A DNA stretch of 64,000 nucleotides, from positions 94,154 through 158,153 of IMG/VR virus record IMGVR_UViG_3300032011_000001; one strand, written 5' to 3'. How positions within the stretch are numbered: the stretch's first letter is position 1; each line of letters starts with the position of its first letter. The notes under the pieces were generated by a model, which ran no database searches, had not been told where the DNA came from, and saw only the letters and a program-made list of their open reading frames with translations. Positions 21,914-28,877 of this stretch are shown here, piece after piece. The stretch is from a virus. The translations under genes and the position numbers were made by a program.

Positions 21914-22174
21914 TTACTCTCCTTCTGTTAATAGTGTTTCTTCAACTTCATCAACCGGAATCCAGCCGAACCATCGAGGGTATTTTGCCTGCTTGGGATC
22001 TCTCTCTAGGCTGCAAAATGCCTGACACTTGCGGCCCTTGAACCCAAAGACGTTTTCTGAAAACTCGTCTCCACGGTTGCCAATTGGCCCTTCTTCCTCT
22101 GAGAAGGGGATGATAGTATGCTCCCTGAAGCGGTTCTTTGTTCGCTTGGTTGCGTTTTTGCTAGGCTTAAACAT
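21914..22174 (-). CDS. Unrecognised 86-aa basic protein
   Basis: Starts at the ATG at 22172-22174 (MFKPSKNATKRTKNRFREH), after AGGAGCAACAATA. Basic N-terminus, GNRGDEFSENVFGFKGRKC core, aromatic C-half (YPRWFGWIPVDEVEETL). Coupled to the previous gene through TAATG in a junction also used at 22618. Confidence 0.55.
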   Translation of the reverse strand: MFKPSKNATKRTKNRFREHTIIPFSEEEGPIGNRGDEFSENVFGFKGRKCQAFCSLERDPKQAKYPRWFGWIPVDEVEETLLTEGE

Positions 22175-22395
22175 TATTGTTGCTCCTGTTCCAAAAGGTC
22201 GTCGTAACAACCACCATGTTGATCAAAAATTTGGTCTTTCAATTGCTCAAGTGTATACTCGGTGTAAAATTGCTGATGAAGTGTTTCTATTGCCATCGTA
22301 ACAAGGGTATCCATATCCATATCATCAACTAAGCGGGTCGCATAGTTTTCTGCTAAAGTGTTGTGTGTCATTTTGTCGCTTGAGTTATTAACCAT
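22174..22395 (-). CDS. Unrecognised 73-aa acidic protein
   Basis: Helical acidic protein (TRLVDDMDMDTLVTMAIETL) ending DDLLEQEQQ. Its last codons GAACAGGAGCAACAATAATG double as the ribosome site and start of the next gene. The 112-aa protein at 22618 ends the same way. Function is unknown. Confidence 0.55.
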   Translation of the reverse strand: MVNNSSDKMTHNTLAENYATRLVDDMDMDTLVTMAIETLHQQFYTEYTLEQLKDQIFDQHGGCYDDLLEQEQQ

Positions 22396-22618
22396 TGATA
22401 ATATCCTTCGAGTTAAAGAGTTTAGATGGGCATTCGCTCATAACAATTGTTTGAATGCGAGGCTTTGTGATACCAAAGTTCTTAACAAGCTCATCGCGGG
22501 TGGCGTGTGCCTGTGTTGATGAGTTAATTCGAGTACACAAAAGCGACTCTTCAATACCATCGGGGATAATACCCCAAATTGCATATTCTACTTCACTGGT
22601 TATATCTTTATCGTTCAT
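22388..22618 (-). CDS. Unrecognised 76-aa protein
   Basis: Acidic N-half (NDKDITSEVEYAIWGIIPDG) and a helical part with FGITKPRIQTIV that could be a helix-turn-helix-like module, but the match is weak. Coupled to both neighbours by start-stop overlaps. Confidence 0.55.
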   Translation of the reverse strand: MNDKDITSEVEYAIWGIIPDGIEESLLCTRINSSTQAHATRDELVKNFGITKPRIQTIVMSECPSKLFNSKDIING

Positions 22619-22956
22619 TATTGTTGTTCCTGTTCTACTGCCATTCGTGCTGCTGTTTTCAAAATACTTACCAAACCCGCTTGTGTTGGGAAGTCTTCAA
22701 CCATGTCCCATTCAAATTTATTGGGCAAGAAGCCATTAACGCTTGCGGTTGCGGCTGCATTGTCCCACTTCTGCAGCGAGATATGATTGAAGTGTCCGTC
22801 ATTGCGAGTATCGGACAACCACTTAGTGGTAAATACATCTTTTACAAATTCAACCAAAGCAGGTTTAACCAATTGACGATAGTATGTCTGATGATCTATC
22901 GAGCTTCTAAGATAGTCGCTTCTGGTATAAATGAATGGTTTTAAGATATTCGGCAT
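22618..22956 (-). CDS. Unrecognised 112-aa protein
   Basis: Aromatic and charged protein (YRQLVKPALVEFVKDVFTTK, FNHISLQKWDNAAATASVNG) ending VEQEQQ. The final codons form the ribosome site of the next gene, as at 22174. It lies second after promoter B. No family was recognised. Confidence 0.6.
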   Translation of the reverse strand: MPNILKPFIYTRSDYLRSSIDHQTYYRQLVKPALVEFVKDVFTTKWLSDTRNDGHFNHISLQKWDNAAATASVNGFLPNKFEWDMVEDFPTQAGLVSILKTAARMAVEQEQQ

Positions 22957-22965
22957 AATAAACTC

Positions 22966-23163
22966 CTATTGGCTTTCGGTGAATTGGTCATAAGATGCAG
23001 ACTTTTCTGATGCTTTGTAACCATTGTTATATCCATGCTCAAATGCGGCGCGGTTTGTATCAAATATTCTTTTATAATAAGAACCATTAATATCCTTATA
23101 TACGCCCAAGACCTTCGAACGATCTCCAACGGTTGTTACATACGTTTTGAACTCTTTCATCAT
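22966..23163 (-). CDS. Unrecognised 65-aa protein heading operon B
   Basis: First gene after conserved element B and promoter B, with AAAGGAAACAAAA before the ATG. Strand-rich N-half (FKTYVTTVGDRSKVLGVYKD) and a helix (AAFEHGYNNGYKASEKSASY) with the HGYNNGYKA pattern common in short phage proteins. Strong expression is likely. Function is unknown. Confidence 0.6.
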   Translation of the reverse strand: MMKEFKTYVTTVGDRSKVLGVYKDINGSYYKRIFDTNRAAFEHGYNNGYKASEKSASYDQFTESQ

Positions 23164-23195
23164 TTTTGTTTCCTTTGCCTCTTTAAGATGTACCC

Positions 23196-23223
23196 ATTAT
23201 ACCAAGCCTGACAGAAATAGCAA
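23196..23223 (-). promoter_or_regulatory. Sigma-70-type promoter B (TTGCTA-16-TATAAT)
   Basis: Minus strand -35 TTGCTA at 23218-23223, 16-base spacer, -10 TATAAT at 23196-23201. Same form and position relative to the conserved element as promoter A. Confidence 0.7.
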
Positions 23224-23250
23224 GGCTTTTTTCATCTTTTTTTCTCTTTA

Positions 23251-23371
23251 ATTCCGGCAACTTACGCAAAAAGCGACAATCAGGTACTTACGCGCATTTG
23301 CTTGACTTGTGGCCACTTTCAGGTACTTACGTGGATCTGCTTTTGGGGGTAGATCCATCGGCATGTCGCAC
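23251..23371 (-). promoter_or_regulatory. Conserved intergenic element, copy B
   Basis: 121 bases matching element A (14588-14700) in block order: GTGCGACATG, a GGATCT...AGATCC hairpin, CCACGTAAGT, then TTGTCGCTTT, GCGTAAGT and CCGGAAT. It has an extra GCGTAAGTACCTGA copy in the middle, giving three CGTAAGT repeats. GCGACA and TGTCGC at the ends are complementary. It is placed right after terminator B and right before promoter B. Confidence 0.7.
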
Positions 23372-23375
23372 ATAC

Positions 23376-23402
23376 AAAAAAACCCCCTAAAAACAGGGGG
23401 TT
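23376..23402 (-). terminator. Rho-independent terminator B
   Basis: Minus strand AACCCCCT, loop, AGGGGGTT with seven Ts. It ends the operon whose last gene is 23419-23724 and directly abuts element B. Confidence 0.88.
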
Positions 23403-23418
23403 ACGTAAGTACTTGTAT

Positions 23419-23724
23419 TCATTGAAGTTTTCTCTTCCAGTGTTCTATGGTCTTGACCTTCTTGCCCACCGGACAGATCTCGTATGTTCCACCGTTAAAG
23501 GCCGTCATAACAAAACGTATGCCCTTAACATTCACAAGGATCTTCCTCTCCCACATATCAACATCTTCCACCACCGCTATGCGACAATGGAAAGCGTGAA
23601 CAAATGCATCAATATACTTTTCCACCTGTGGCAGTGTCGGAACCTTTGCTACTATCGGCAAAGATACAATAGCAAAGGAAAAGACACACCCCAGAAAAAA
23701 GCTTAGCACATTGCCTCGGCTCAC
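23419..23724 (-). CDS. Membrane-anchored or exported 101-aa protein
   Basis: N-terminal signal anchor (VLSFFLGCVFSFAIVSLPIV) then a compact alpha/beta domain with two Cys (FHCRIAVVEDVD, YEICPVGKKVKTIEHW). The start overlaps the upstream stop. Probably periplasm-facing; function is unknown. Confidence 0.6.
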   Translation of the reverse strand: MSRGNVLSFFLGCVFSFAIVSLPIVAKVPTLPQVEKYIDAFVHAFHCRIAVVEDVDMWERKILVNVKGIRFVMTAFNGGTYEICPVGKKVKTIEHWKRKLQ

Positions 23725-24011
23725 ACATCCCCAGCCTTTGCTGATGCGGCGTACTCATTGAACCTTTCGATGATCTGCTCAAAAGTTGCCTTGTCTTTTA
23801 AAGAAAAGCTGGTTGTCACAAAACGAATGTCCACATTCTCTGTGTCAATCGCTGTGTTTCCTTCTTCATCTTCTTTCAGAACTTGCTTGGGTAGGTAGAA
23901 TTCGTTTACTCCCTCTGGTTTTAAAACAATAACATAGTCTTCACTATCGTTGATGTTATATTTGTCTTCCATTTCGATATTGCCCTTCATTGCTTCTTCT
24001 TTTTTTGTCAT
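23721..24011 (-). CDS. Unrecognised 96-aa acidic protein
   Basis: Starts at the ATG at 24009-24011, after AAAGGAAGTCGA. Strand-rich middle (SEDYVIVLKPEGVNEFYLPK, VDIRFVTTSFSLKD) and helical C-terminus (ATFEQIIERFNEYAASAKA). Overlaps the following gene by 4 bases. Function is unknown. Confidence 0.6.
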   Translation of the reverse strand: MTKKEEAMKGNIEMEDKYNINDSEDYVIVLKPEGVNEFYLPKQVLKEDEEGNTAIDTENVDIRFVTTSFSLKDKATFEQIIERFNEYAASAKAGDV

Positions 24012-24033
24012 TCGACTTCCTTTCGTTTTTATC

Positions 24034-24261
24034 TTAATTGTAATAGGCAAAAGAGTCAGAACTCTTTCGCTTTCTTAGGCGAGTTTCTTTCTCCACAACG
24101 ACGAGTGCTTTGCGAACTTCGGTCAGAGAAGCTGATGGCATCTCTTGTCTCTCAAGGATGTCGTTTACCTCTTCTCTTATCTGTCTTGCTGTTTTGAAGT
24201 GTATGTACGACAGAACGTCGATCACACACAATTCTATTTCTTTTCTCTCTGCTTTGGTCAT
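24034..24261 (-). CDS. Winged-helix-like 75-aa protein
   Basis: Starts at the ATG at 24259-24261, after GGGAGGAGGCCCT. The order helix (RKEIELCVIDVLSYIHF), helix (TARQIREEVNDILER), helix (LTEVRKALVVVEKE) and basic strand (RLRKRKSS) is that of a small winged helix. This suggests a DNA-binding regulator; the assignment rests on pattern only. Confidence 0.5.
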   Translation of the reverse strand: MTKAERKEIELCVIDVLSYIHFKTARQIREEVNDILERQEMPSASLTEVRKALVVVEKETRLRKRKSSDSFAYYN

Positions 24262-24275
24262 AGGGCCTCCTCCCA

Positions 24276-24470
24276 TTATCCAAGAACTTTGACTAAAAAT
24301 GTAACGTCGATATAATTGCTTATTAATACTTTATCACATAAAGAAGAAACTTTAATATATTTTCTTTGCATGGTGCCATAATCTATGGTTTTTATCTTTT
24401 CTTCTAGTATTATGACGACGGAGCCATCAACTAAAGAGACGAGCTCACCTCTCTTGTATCGAGCTTCCAC
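24276..24470 (-). CDS. SH3/KOW-like GDLV-family protein (64 aa)
   Basis: YKRGELVSLVDGSVVIILEE, then MQRKYIKVSSLCDKVLISNY. Minimal single-domain member directly downstream of another member (24473-24673). Confidence 0.6.
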   Translation of the reverse strand: MEARYKRGELVSLVDGSVVIILEEKIKTIDYGTMQRKYIKVSSLCDKVLISNYIDVTFLVKVLG

Positions 24471-24472
24471 AA

Positions 24473-24673
24473 TTAACCTGAAATTTCCTGCAGCTCTTGT
24501 GGCTGGAAGTATAAAACCTTCTGAGTATTTCCCCTGGAGATTGGGACAGAAACGGCAACTACGTCACCCTCGCAGAATGTCTCTATTGACACAACGCTCC
24601 CCTGTAAACCAATCAGCTCATCGCTAATGCCAAGTAGATCTTCTTTAATTAAAACAATAGAACCTATTTTCAA
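24473..24673 (-). CDS. SH3/KOW-like GDLV-family protein (66 aa)
   Basis: MKIGSIVLIKEDLLGISDEL, LQGSVVSIETF, DVVAVSVPISRG and VLYFQPQELQEI follow the family strand order. Tandem neighbour of 24276-24470, so a local duplication is plausible although the sequences have diverged. Overlaps the upstream gene by 4 bases. Confidence 0.6.
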   Translation of the reverse strand: MKIGSIVLIKEDLLGISDELIGLQGSVVSIETFCEGDVVAVSVPISRGNTQKVLYFQPQELQEISG

Positions 24674-24960
24674 AACTGCTCTCCTCTTTCGTTAATCATT
24701 TCATAGTACTTAACTATCCACTTCAATGTCCTCATGAATGCTGCCCTCTTCTTTTTCAAATCCTTTGCCTCGTCTTTGTCAACACAATGATACGTCCTCA
24801 CTGTTGACTCTATGCATGCGAACAGGCTATAGAGATAGCAGTTCACAAGGAGGGATGACTTATCTGGCTCATTCTGCCAGCCTTCGTCATCGTCAGCGGA
24901 GAGAATTTTCCAAAGGTTCCCCTCGTTCCCTACCTCTAACGGTTTTAAGTGTGTCGCCAT
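24670..24960 (-). CDS. Unrecognised 96-aa protein
   Basis: Starts at the ATG at 24958-24960, after CCGGAGGGTACAAAC; the longer frame overlaps the neighbour. Acidic first part, then a helical C-half (CYLYSLFACIESTVRTYHCV, LKKKRAAFMRTLKWIVKYYE). No family was recognised. Confidence 0.6.
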   Translation of the reverse strand: MATHLKPLEVGNEGNLWKILSADDDEGWQNEPDKSSLLVNCYLYSLFACIESTVRTYHCVDKDEAKDLKKKRAAFMRTLKWIVKYYEMINERGEQF

Positions 24961-25141
24961 GTTTGTACCCTCCGGAAGATATTTCCATAAAACATTCTCG
25001 ATGCTCAACACATTTACGAATGTCGCGGCCACAAAGCCAAGCTACTCGATAAGTGTTCTTTTCTCTTCCTGGCCCGACAACGACTCCCACTCCGTAGGAA
25101 ACATTCCAAGGCTTTACTCCGAGAACAAGAGCTCCGTCCAT
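24893..25141 (-). CDS. SH3-like 82-aa protein
   Basis: VLGVKPWNVSYGVGVVVGPG, NTYRVAWLCGRD and ECFMEISSGGYKHGD resemble the GDLV-type barrel without the canonical first turn. The ATG lies 3 bases after the stop of the VWA gene. It overlaps the next gene by 68 bases, so one of the two starts may be wrong. Confidence 0.5.
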   Translation of the reverse strand: MDGALVLGVKPWNVSYGVGVVVGPGREKNTYRVAWLCGRDIRKCVEHRECFMEISSGGYKHGDTLKTVRGRERGEPLENSLR

Positions 25142-25144
25142 ATA

Positions 25145-26311
25145 CTAAATACCCAGAACCTTCTCATTCCCGCATTTAAAATTTGTATAAGACATAACTC
25201 TTTTCGGAGCGATCCAAAGACGCTTGCACATACTTCGGCCTGGAGTCGGGGCTCCAAGGTCTGTAACGACGATATGAGCATCATAATTGTGCTCATTCAC
25301 ATACTTTGTCGGTGCATCAAAACATGTACCTCCAGTCAATACTCTCTCTCGTTTTACGCTATGTCCCTTCTTTACTCTGACAATCTTATCCTCGTGGACC
25401 CTTGTATCGAAAGGTATAAGATCAAAGTCAACAATGCTGCTCAGTACACTAATCTCAGAAAAGAATTCGGCCAACATCTTATCGTCAACCGAGCCGGACT
25501 GATCTAGGCTCAGGGCTATCTTTGCAACTCTTCTAACTTTCTTGGCTGGAAAGACGTATGGAAACCTCTTGTTTATTTTTCTAACTGTGCTGTTCTTTTC
25601 CATTCTTTGGGAAGTCTTACAGAAATACCTGAGTACTTTTTGCCAACTAACTCTTGCTCCAACATATTTGTCGATAAGTTTGTTTTTCATCTCCGCTGTA
25701 ACGGTTCCCCACCTGTTTGTCTTTGAACAGTCGCTAACTGCTTTCGAGATAGCATCCTCTAGATTGCTGTTTGCTATCTCAGAGCCTACAGAGGCTTTTG
25801 CATCGCCCGGTGTATCACCAGTCGCCGGTGCCCACTCCTCGTGGCTGTCGAGCTCTGAGACACCATCAACATCCTCGTCGGACATCTGGGAAAGTATGGC
25901 CTGATAATACCACTCTGAGGTTTTTCCAGCAGGCATGTTCTCAAAAGGACCTTTTCCTGGGAAGCATGCAATATCTGGTAGCTCGCCCTCCAGGTGACTG
26001 TTGATGGCAAGATCTGCAGCGATGTTCCAAACCTTATGGTTTGTTCTCTTTTCTGCAGTGACGTGGTTAAAGATAAGATGATAGAACTCGTGCTTTAGAA
26101 CGCCCAAGATCTCTCTAGCTGGTAATGAATTTATAAACTCTTCATTGTAGAGAAGTTGAAAGCGGCTCGTCGATTCGTTGAAGCGAACTCCGCAAGTGGG
26201 CACACTGCTGTCACTTATCTTATCTATCTGTAGAGAAATGTATGAGAAAAACGGCTCGTCCCTCAATAGGGCAGACAAGTGCTTTCTCATATCAAACTTT
26301 CTTTTACTCAT
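25145..26311 (-). CDS. HExxH/VWA protein, partner of the MoxR ATPase
   Basis: A 388-aa protein. The N-terminal half has LKHEFYHLIFNH, an HExxH zinc site, followed by a helix with WNIAADLAINSHL. The C-terminal half is a von Willebrand A-like domain with the metal-binding DQSGSVDD (DxSxS). This arrangement is the DUF2201-type VWA-like peptidase found beside MoxR ATPases. MoxR/VWA pairs act as AAA-driven chaperones or co-factor inserters. I use the ATG overlapping the ATPase stop by 8 bases. Which protein it remodels, and whether the zinc site is active, is unknown. Confidence 0.82.
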   Translation of the reverse strand: MSKRKFDMRKHLSALLRDEPFFSYISLQIDKISDSSVPTCGVRFNESTSRFQLLYNEEFINSLPAREILGVLKHEFYHLIFNHVTAEKRTNHKVWNIAADLAINSHLEGELPDIACFPGKGPFENMPAGKTSEWYYQAILSQMSDEDVDGVSELDSHEEWAPATGDTPGDAKASVGSEIANSNLEDAISKAVSDCSKTNRWGTVTAEMKNKLIDKYVGARVSWQKVLRYFCKTSQRMEKNSTVRKINKRFPYVFPAKKVRRVAKIALSLDQSGSVDDKMLAEFFSEISVLSSIVDFDLIPFDTRVHEDKIVRVKKGHSVKRERVLTGGTCFDAPTKYVNEHNYDAHIVVTDLGAPTPGRSMCKRLWIAPKRVMSYTNFKCGNEKVLGI

Positions 26312-27425
26312 CTTTCTGGTCCTCGACAAAGCTCAAAATGTCAACGATATATTCACGAATAACAGTACCATCCGCTGTTTTAGATTTGTGAAATGCCACA
26401 ATGTTTTTAAGTTCCCCCGAACCGATGATCGACCAAAGCTTGGCAGCGGCCTCGGAAGGAACCTTGACAAAGTATTCACACACGTTTGCAAGCACCTCTT
26501 CTTCGATCTCTTCAGGGCCGATGAAAAGAGCTGAATTCTCCTCATCTAATTTCTCGATAAGATCGCAATGCTCTGATAGGGTGAAGTCCTCCACCAAGTC
26601 CAGCTTACCATCATAAAACACATCCTCGATAGAGACTTTTCTTTCGCAGTTTTTCAGATAGTCAGCAAAGGACACAGATGCCTGCATGCCAACAAAAGAG
26701 CATGAGATGTTGTAAATGGACTCTAGAACGAATTCATCCTTATTGTGCATGTATTGTTGAATGAGCTCACCTACCGTGGTGCTTAGTCGATCCCAAGATC
26801 TTCGACTAGGATATACGGTGCCGGGAGAGTGCTCCTCTGCAAACTCTAAGAACTTTGGCTCTCTGTCCAGGAAGTCAATAATTTCCGAGACAACTTTTCC
26901 TTTGGCCCAAGCCTTCCAATCTTCATGCGAAGGGTCAACATCAAAGACCGACCACCTGTCTAACTCTGCAGGGTCCATCTCTCCCACTTGGTATGAAGAG
27001 CTTTCCTGAGCTCCTCCGTTAATGGCTGCGAAGATGATGGTGTCCGGGTGTAGCGTCCAGCCTGCCAGCTTTCTGCTGTCCGTTAACTCAAAAATACCCT
27101 GTCGGACTTCGAGGACCGCACGATCAATTTCGTCGAAGAAAAGCACAACAGGCTCAGTGCATGCTTGCACTAGCCATGAAAACGGTCTAAACCTTGATGC
27201 CTTCTGGCCATTGACATCGTAAGACTCCTGGCTCGGGATACCAAGTAAGTCACCCTCTGTCATCTGAGAAGCTCGGCGCTCTACAACTGGAAGCTCGACG
27301 GTATTCGCGAACTGGTATATAACCTGGCTTTTTCCAATCCCATGCTTCCCTCTAAGAAGCACAGGCAACCTAGCACTGGTTACTAACGGAAGGCATCTAT
27401 TCAACGAAGAAAAAGAAATGCTCAT
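26304..27425 (-). CDS. MoxR-type AAA+ ATPase
   Basis: A 373-aa protein with Walker A GKHGIGKSQV near residue 27, Walker B VVLFFDEIDRA near residue 95, sensor IIFAAINGG and a WSVFDVDPS segment with an Arg-rich helix, as in MoxR ATPases. The C-terminal ~150 residues are helical and acidic. It is preceded by AAAGGATAAAAA and overlaps the VWA gene, so the two are probably made in fixed ratio. The Walker A has H-G-I-G in place of the commoner P-G-x-G. Confidence 0.85.
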   Translation of the reverse strand: MSISFSSLNRCLPLVTSARLPVLLRGKHGIGKSQVIYQFANTVELPVVERRASQMTEGDLLGIPSQESYDVNGQKASRFRPFSWLVQACTEPVVLFFDEIDRAVLEVRQGIFELTDSRKLAGWTLHPDTIIFAAINGGAQESSSYQVGEMDPAELDRWSVFDVDPSHEDWKAWAKGKVVSEIIDFLDREPKFLEFAEEHSPGTVYPSRRSWDRLSTTVGELIQQYMHNKDEFVLESIYNISCSFVGMQASVSFADYLKNCERKVSIEDVFYDGKLDLVEDFTLSEHCDLIEKLDEENSALFIGPEEIEEEVLANVCEYFVKVPSEAAAKLWSIIGSGELKNIVAFHKSKTADGTVIREYIVDILSFVEDQKDE

Positions 27426-27447
27426 TTTTTATCCTTTTGTGTTTTAG

Positions 27448-28449
27448 TTAATAGTTGTTGTACTTGCGGCTTGATGAGATCATCTCATCAGTCCTCTTTA
27501 TGAAGGCTCTTGCTATATCATACCACTGTTGTTCGGTAATGTCAATAGCTAGATCAATGTTTTTTTGATTTTCTTGTATTGGCTCTCCGGATGGAGAAAT
27601 AACCTCAACATTACTAGACAGTTCTATAAACTTATATCCGCTGGCCAGCTCTGCATGCAAGCTTTCGAGCAACGTTCCGAGAACCTGCATCGCGCTTCTC
27701 TCTCCCTTTGACAGCTCTTCAATAGCGTTGATGTCGTGAGCCTCAAGTTGTCGATACAAAGCTGCAACCTGCCTCTGAGAGTAAAGGGTGCATGCATGAA
27801 GAAATGGTGTGTTTATCTTTATGATTTCCCTCTCTCGAAAGTCACACTTATGATATGCAGTAGAGTAGGCATTGTGAGTCTTTGTCTTTTTTTTGGGAGG
27901 AGCAAAAGGTAGAGAGCTAAGTTCTATAAACTTGTCTCTTGCATACACTCCCTTTAGCATCTTCCTAAAAGATTTGTCACTCATTCCCCTGGGCTTTTGT
28001 CTCTTCATATCCGCACTCAATTCGTGCTTATAGTTGTGCACTGCCCACAAATTGTAATACATCTTTTCTGCCATCCTTCGAAGAATAGGAAAGGCGTTGG
28101 TGAACGAAGGACCAAACAAGCCAGAGTTTGCGAGAGGGAGAGCAGTGACAGCGAAAGTATTCGTGCTGCCAGTCTTGGATGAGTCATACAAGCTGCTACC
28201 TAAAGTTCCTGGAGTAAAGCTTCTACTTGGTTCGTAGACATATTCATTGCTTGTCTTCGAATAAAAATAGTGGGGTTTATTTTTTATCTTCAAGATAGAC
28301 ATGTGGCCAACACCATTCTTATTGAGTTCCTCGAATAGACCTCTAAAGAAAAGCTTAGCACACTCCCGAACAAGGGGAATGTGCTTTGCTTTGTGTGGAC
28401 ACTTTCGAATATCGTGAGTCGGCTCTTTGCAGTACGAGCATTTTCTCAT
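27448..28449 (-). CDS. CCHC zinc-knuckle protein (333 aa)
   Basis: Residues 4-17 (CSYCKEPTHDIRKC) are an exact Cys-x2-Cys-x4-His-x4-Cys zinc knuckle, the RNA/ssDNA-binding module of retroviral nucleocapsids and eukaryotic RNA proteins. The rest was not recognised: a basic middle (KHELSADMKRQKPRGMSDKS) and helical C-terminal part (LYRQLEAHDINAIEELSKGE). It lies between the coiled-coil gene and the MoxR gene in one operon. It may present nucleic acid to that machinery, which is inference. Confidence 0.7.
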   Translation of the reverse strand: MRKCSYCKEPTHDIRKCPHKAKHIPLVRECAKLFFRGLFEELNKNGVGHMSILKIKNKPHYFYSKTSNEYVYEPSRSFTPGTLGSSLYDSSKTGSTNTFAVTALPLANSGLFGPSFTNAFPILRRMAEKMYYNLWAVHNYKHELSADMKRQKPRGMSDKSFRKMLKGVYARDKFIELSSLPFAPPKKKTKTHNAYSTAYHKCDFREREIIKINTPFLHACTLYSQRQVAALYRQLEAHDINAIEELSKGERSAMQVLGTLLESLHAELASGYKFIELSSNVEVISPSGEPIQENQKNIDLAIDITEQQWYDIARAFIKRTDEMISSSRKYNNY

Positions 28450-28457
28450 ATTCTAAC

Positions 28458-28802
28458 CTACTTCTTTTTCTTGGTAGATGTCTTTGTCTTCTTGGCGGGT
28501 GTTTTTGGTTTTGGCTTTGCTTTAGGTTGGGCCTTCTTTGTCGGCGGGGCCACAGCCTTAGTCGCTCTATCCTTCAAGGATTTCACTTCTTGTTTTGCTT
28601 CGTCCAATTTTGACTTTAAGTACAGCACTTCGTTTTCAAGGGAAACCTTGTCATACAAAGCTGCTCGAAGTCTTGCTTGTGCTTCTTCGTACTTCTTTTC
28701 CATGTCTATCAATGCTGCATTAACTTTCTTTTGCAGATCGGGGGACAAGAGTCTTGAAGTGTTTTGTGCCACACTTTTCATGGCTTCTCTTAAACTAGGC
28801 AT
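28458..28802 (-). CDS. Coiled-coil protein with histone-like Lys/Pro tail
   Basis: A 114-aa protein. Residues ~25-80 form a coiled coil (AALIDMEKKYEEAQARLRAA, LENEVLYLKSKLDEAKQEVK). The last ~35 residues are almost only Lys, Pro, Ala and Thr, like the C-terminal tail of histone H1 or bacterial HU-extended proteins, so DNA or RNA binding is likely. First gene of the operon, driven by the promoter at 28839-28867. Confidence 0.65.
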   Translation of the reverse strand: MPSLREAMKSVAQNTSRLLSPDLQKKVNAALIDMEKKYEEAQARLRAALYDKVSLENEVLYLKSKLDEAKQEVKSLKDRATKAVAPPTKKAQPKAKPKPKTPAKKTKTSTKKKK

Positions 28803-28838
28803 AATATTCCTCTCCTTATGTGAGATCGTGTTTTCAAT

Positions 28839-28867
28839 ATTATATCAAATTTATTGTGGAATGTAAA
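28839..28867 (-). promoter_or_regulatory. Sigma-70-type promoter (TTTACA-17-TATAAT)
   Basis: Minus strand -35 TTTACA at 28862-28867, 17-base spacer, -10 TATAAT at 28839-28844. The leader contains AAGGAGAGGAATATT before the coiled-coil gene. It drives the coiled-coil, zinc-knuckle, MoxR and VWA genes. Confidence 0.78.
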
Positions 28868-28877
28868 GTTATTTTTA

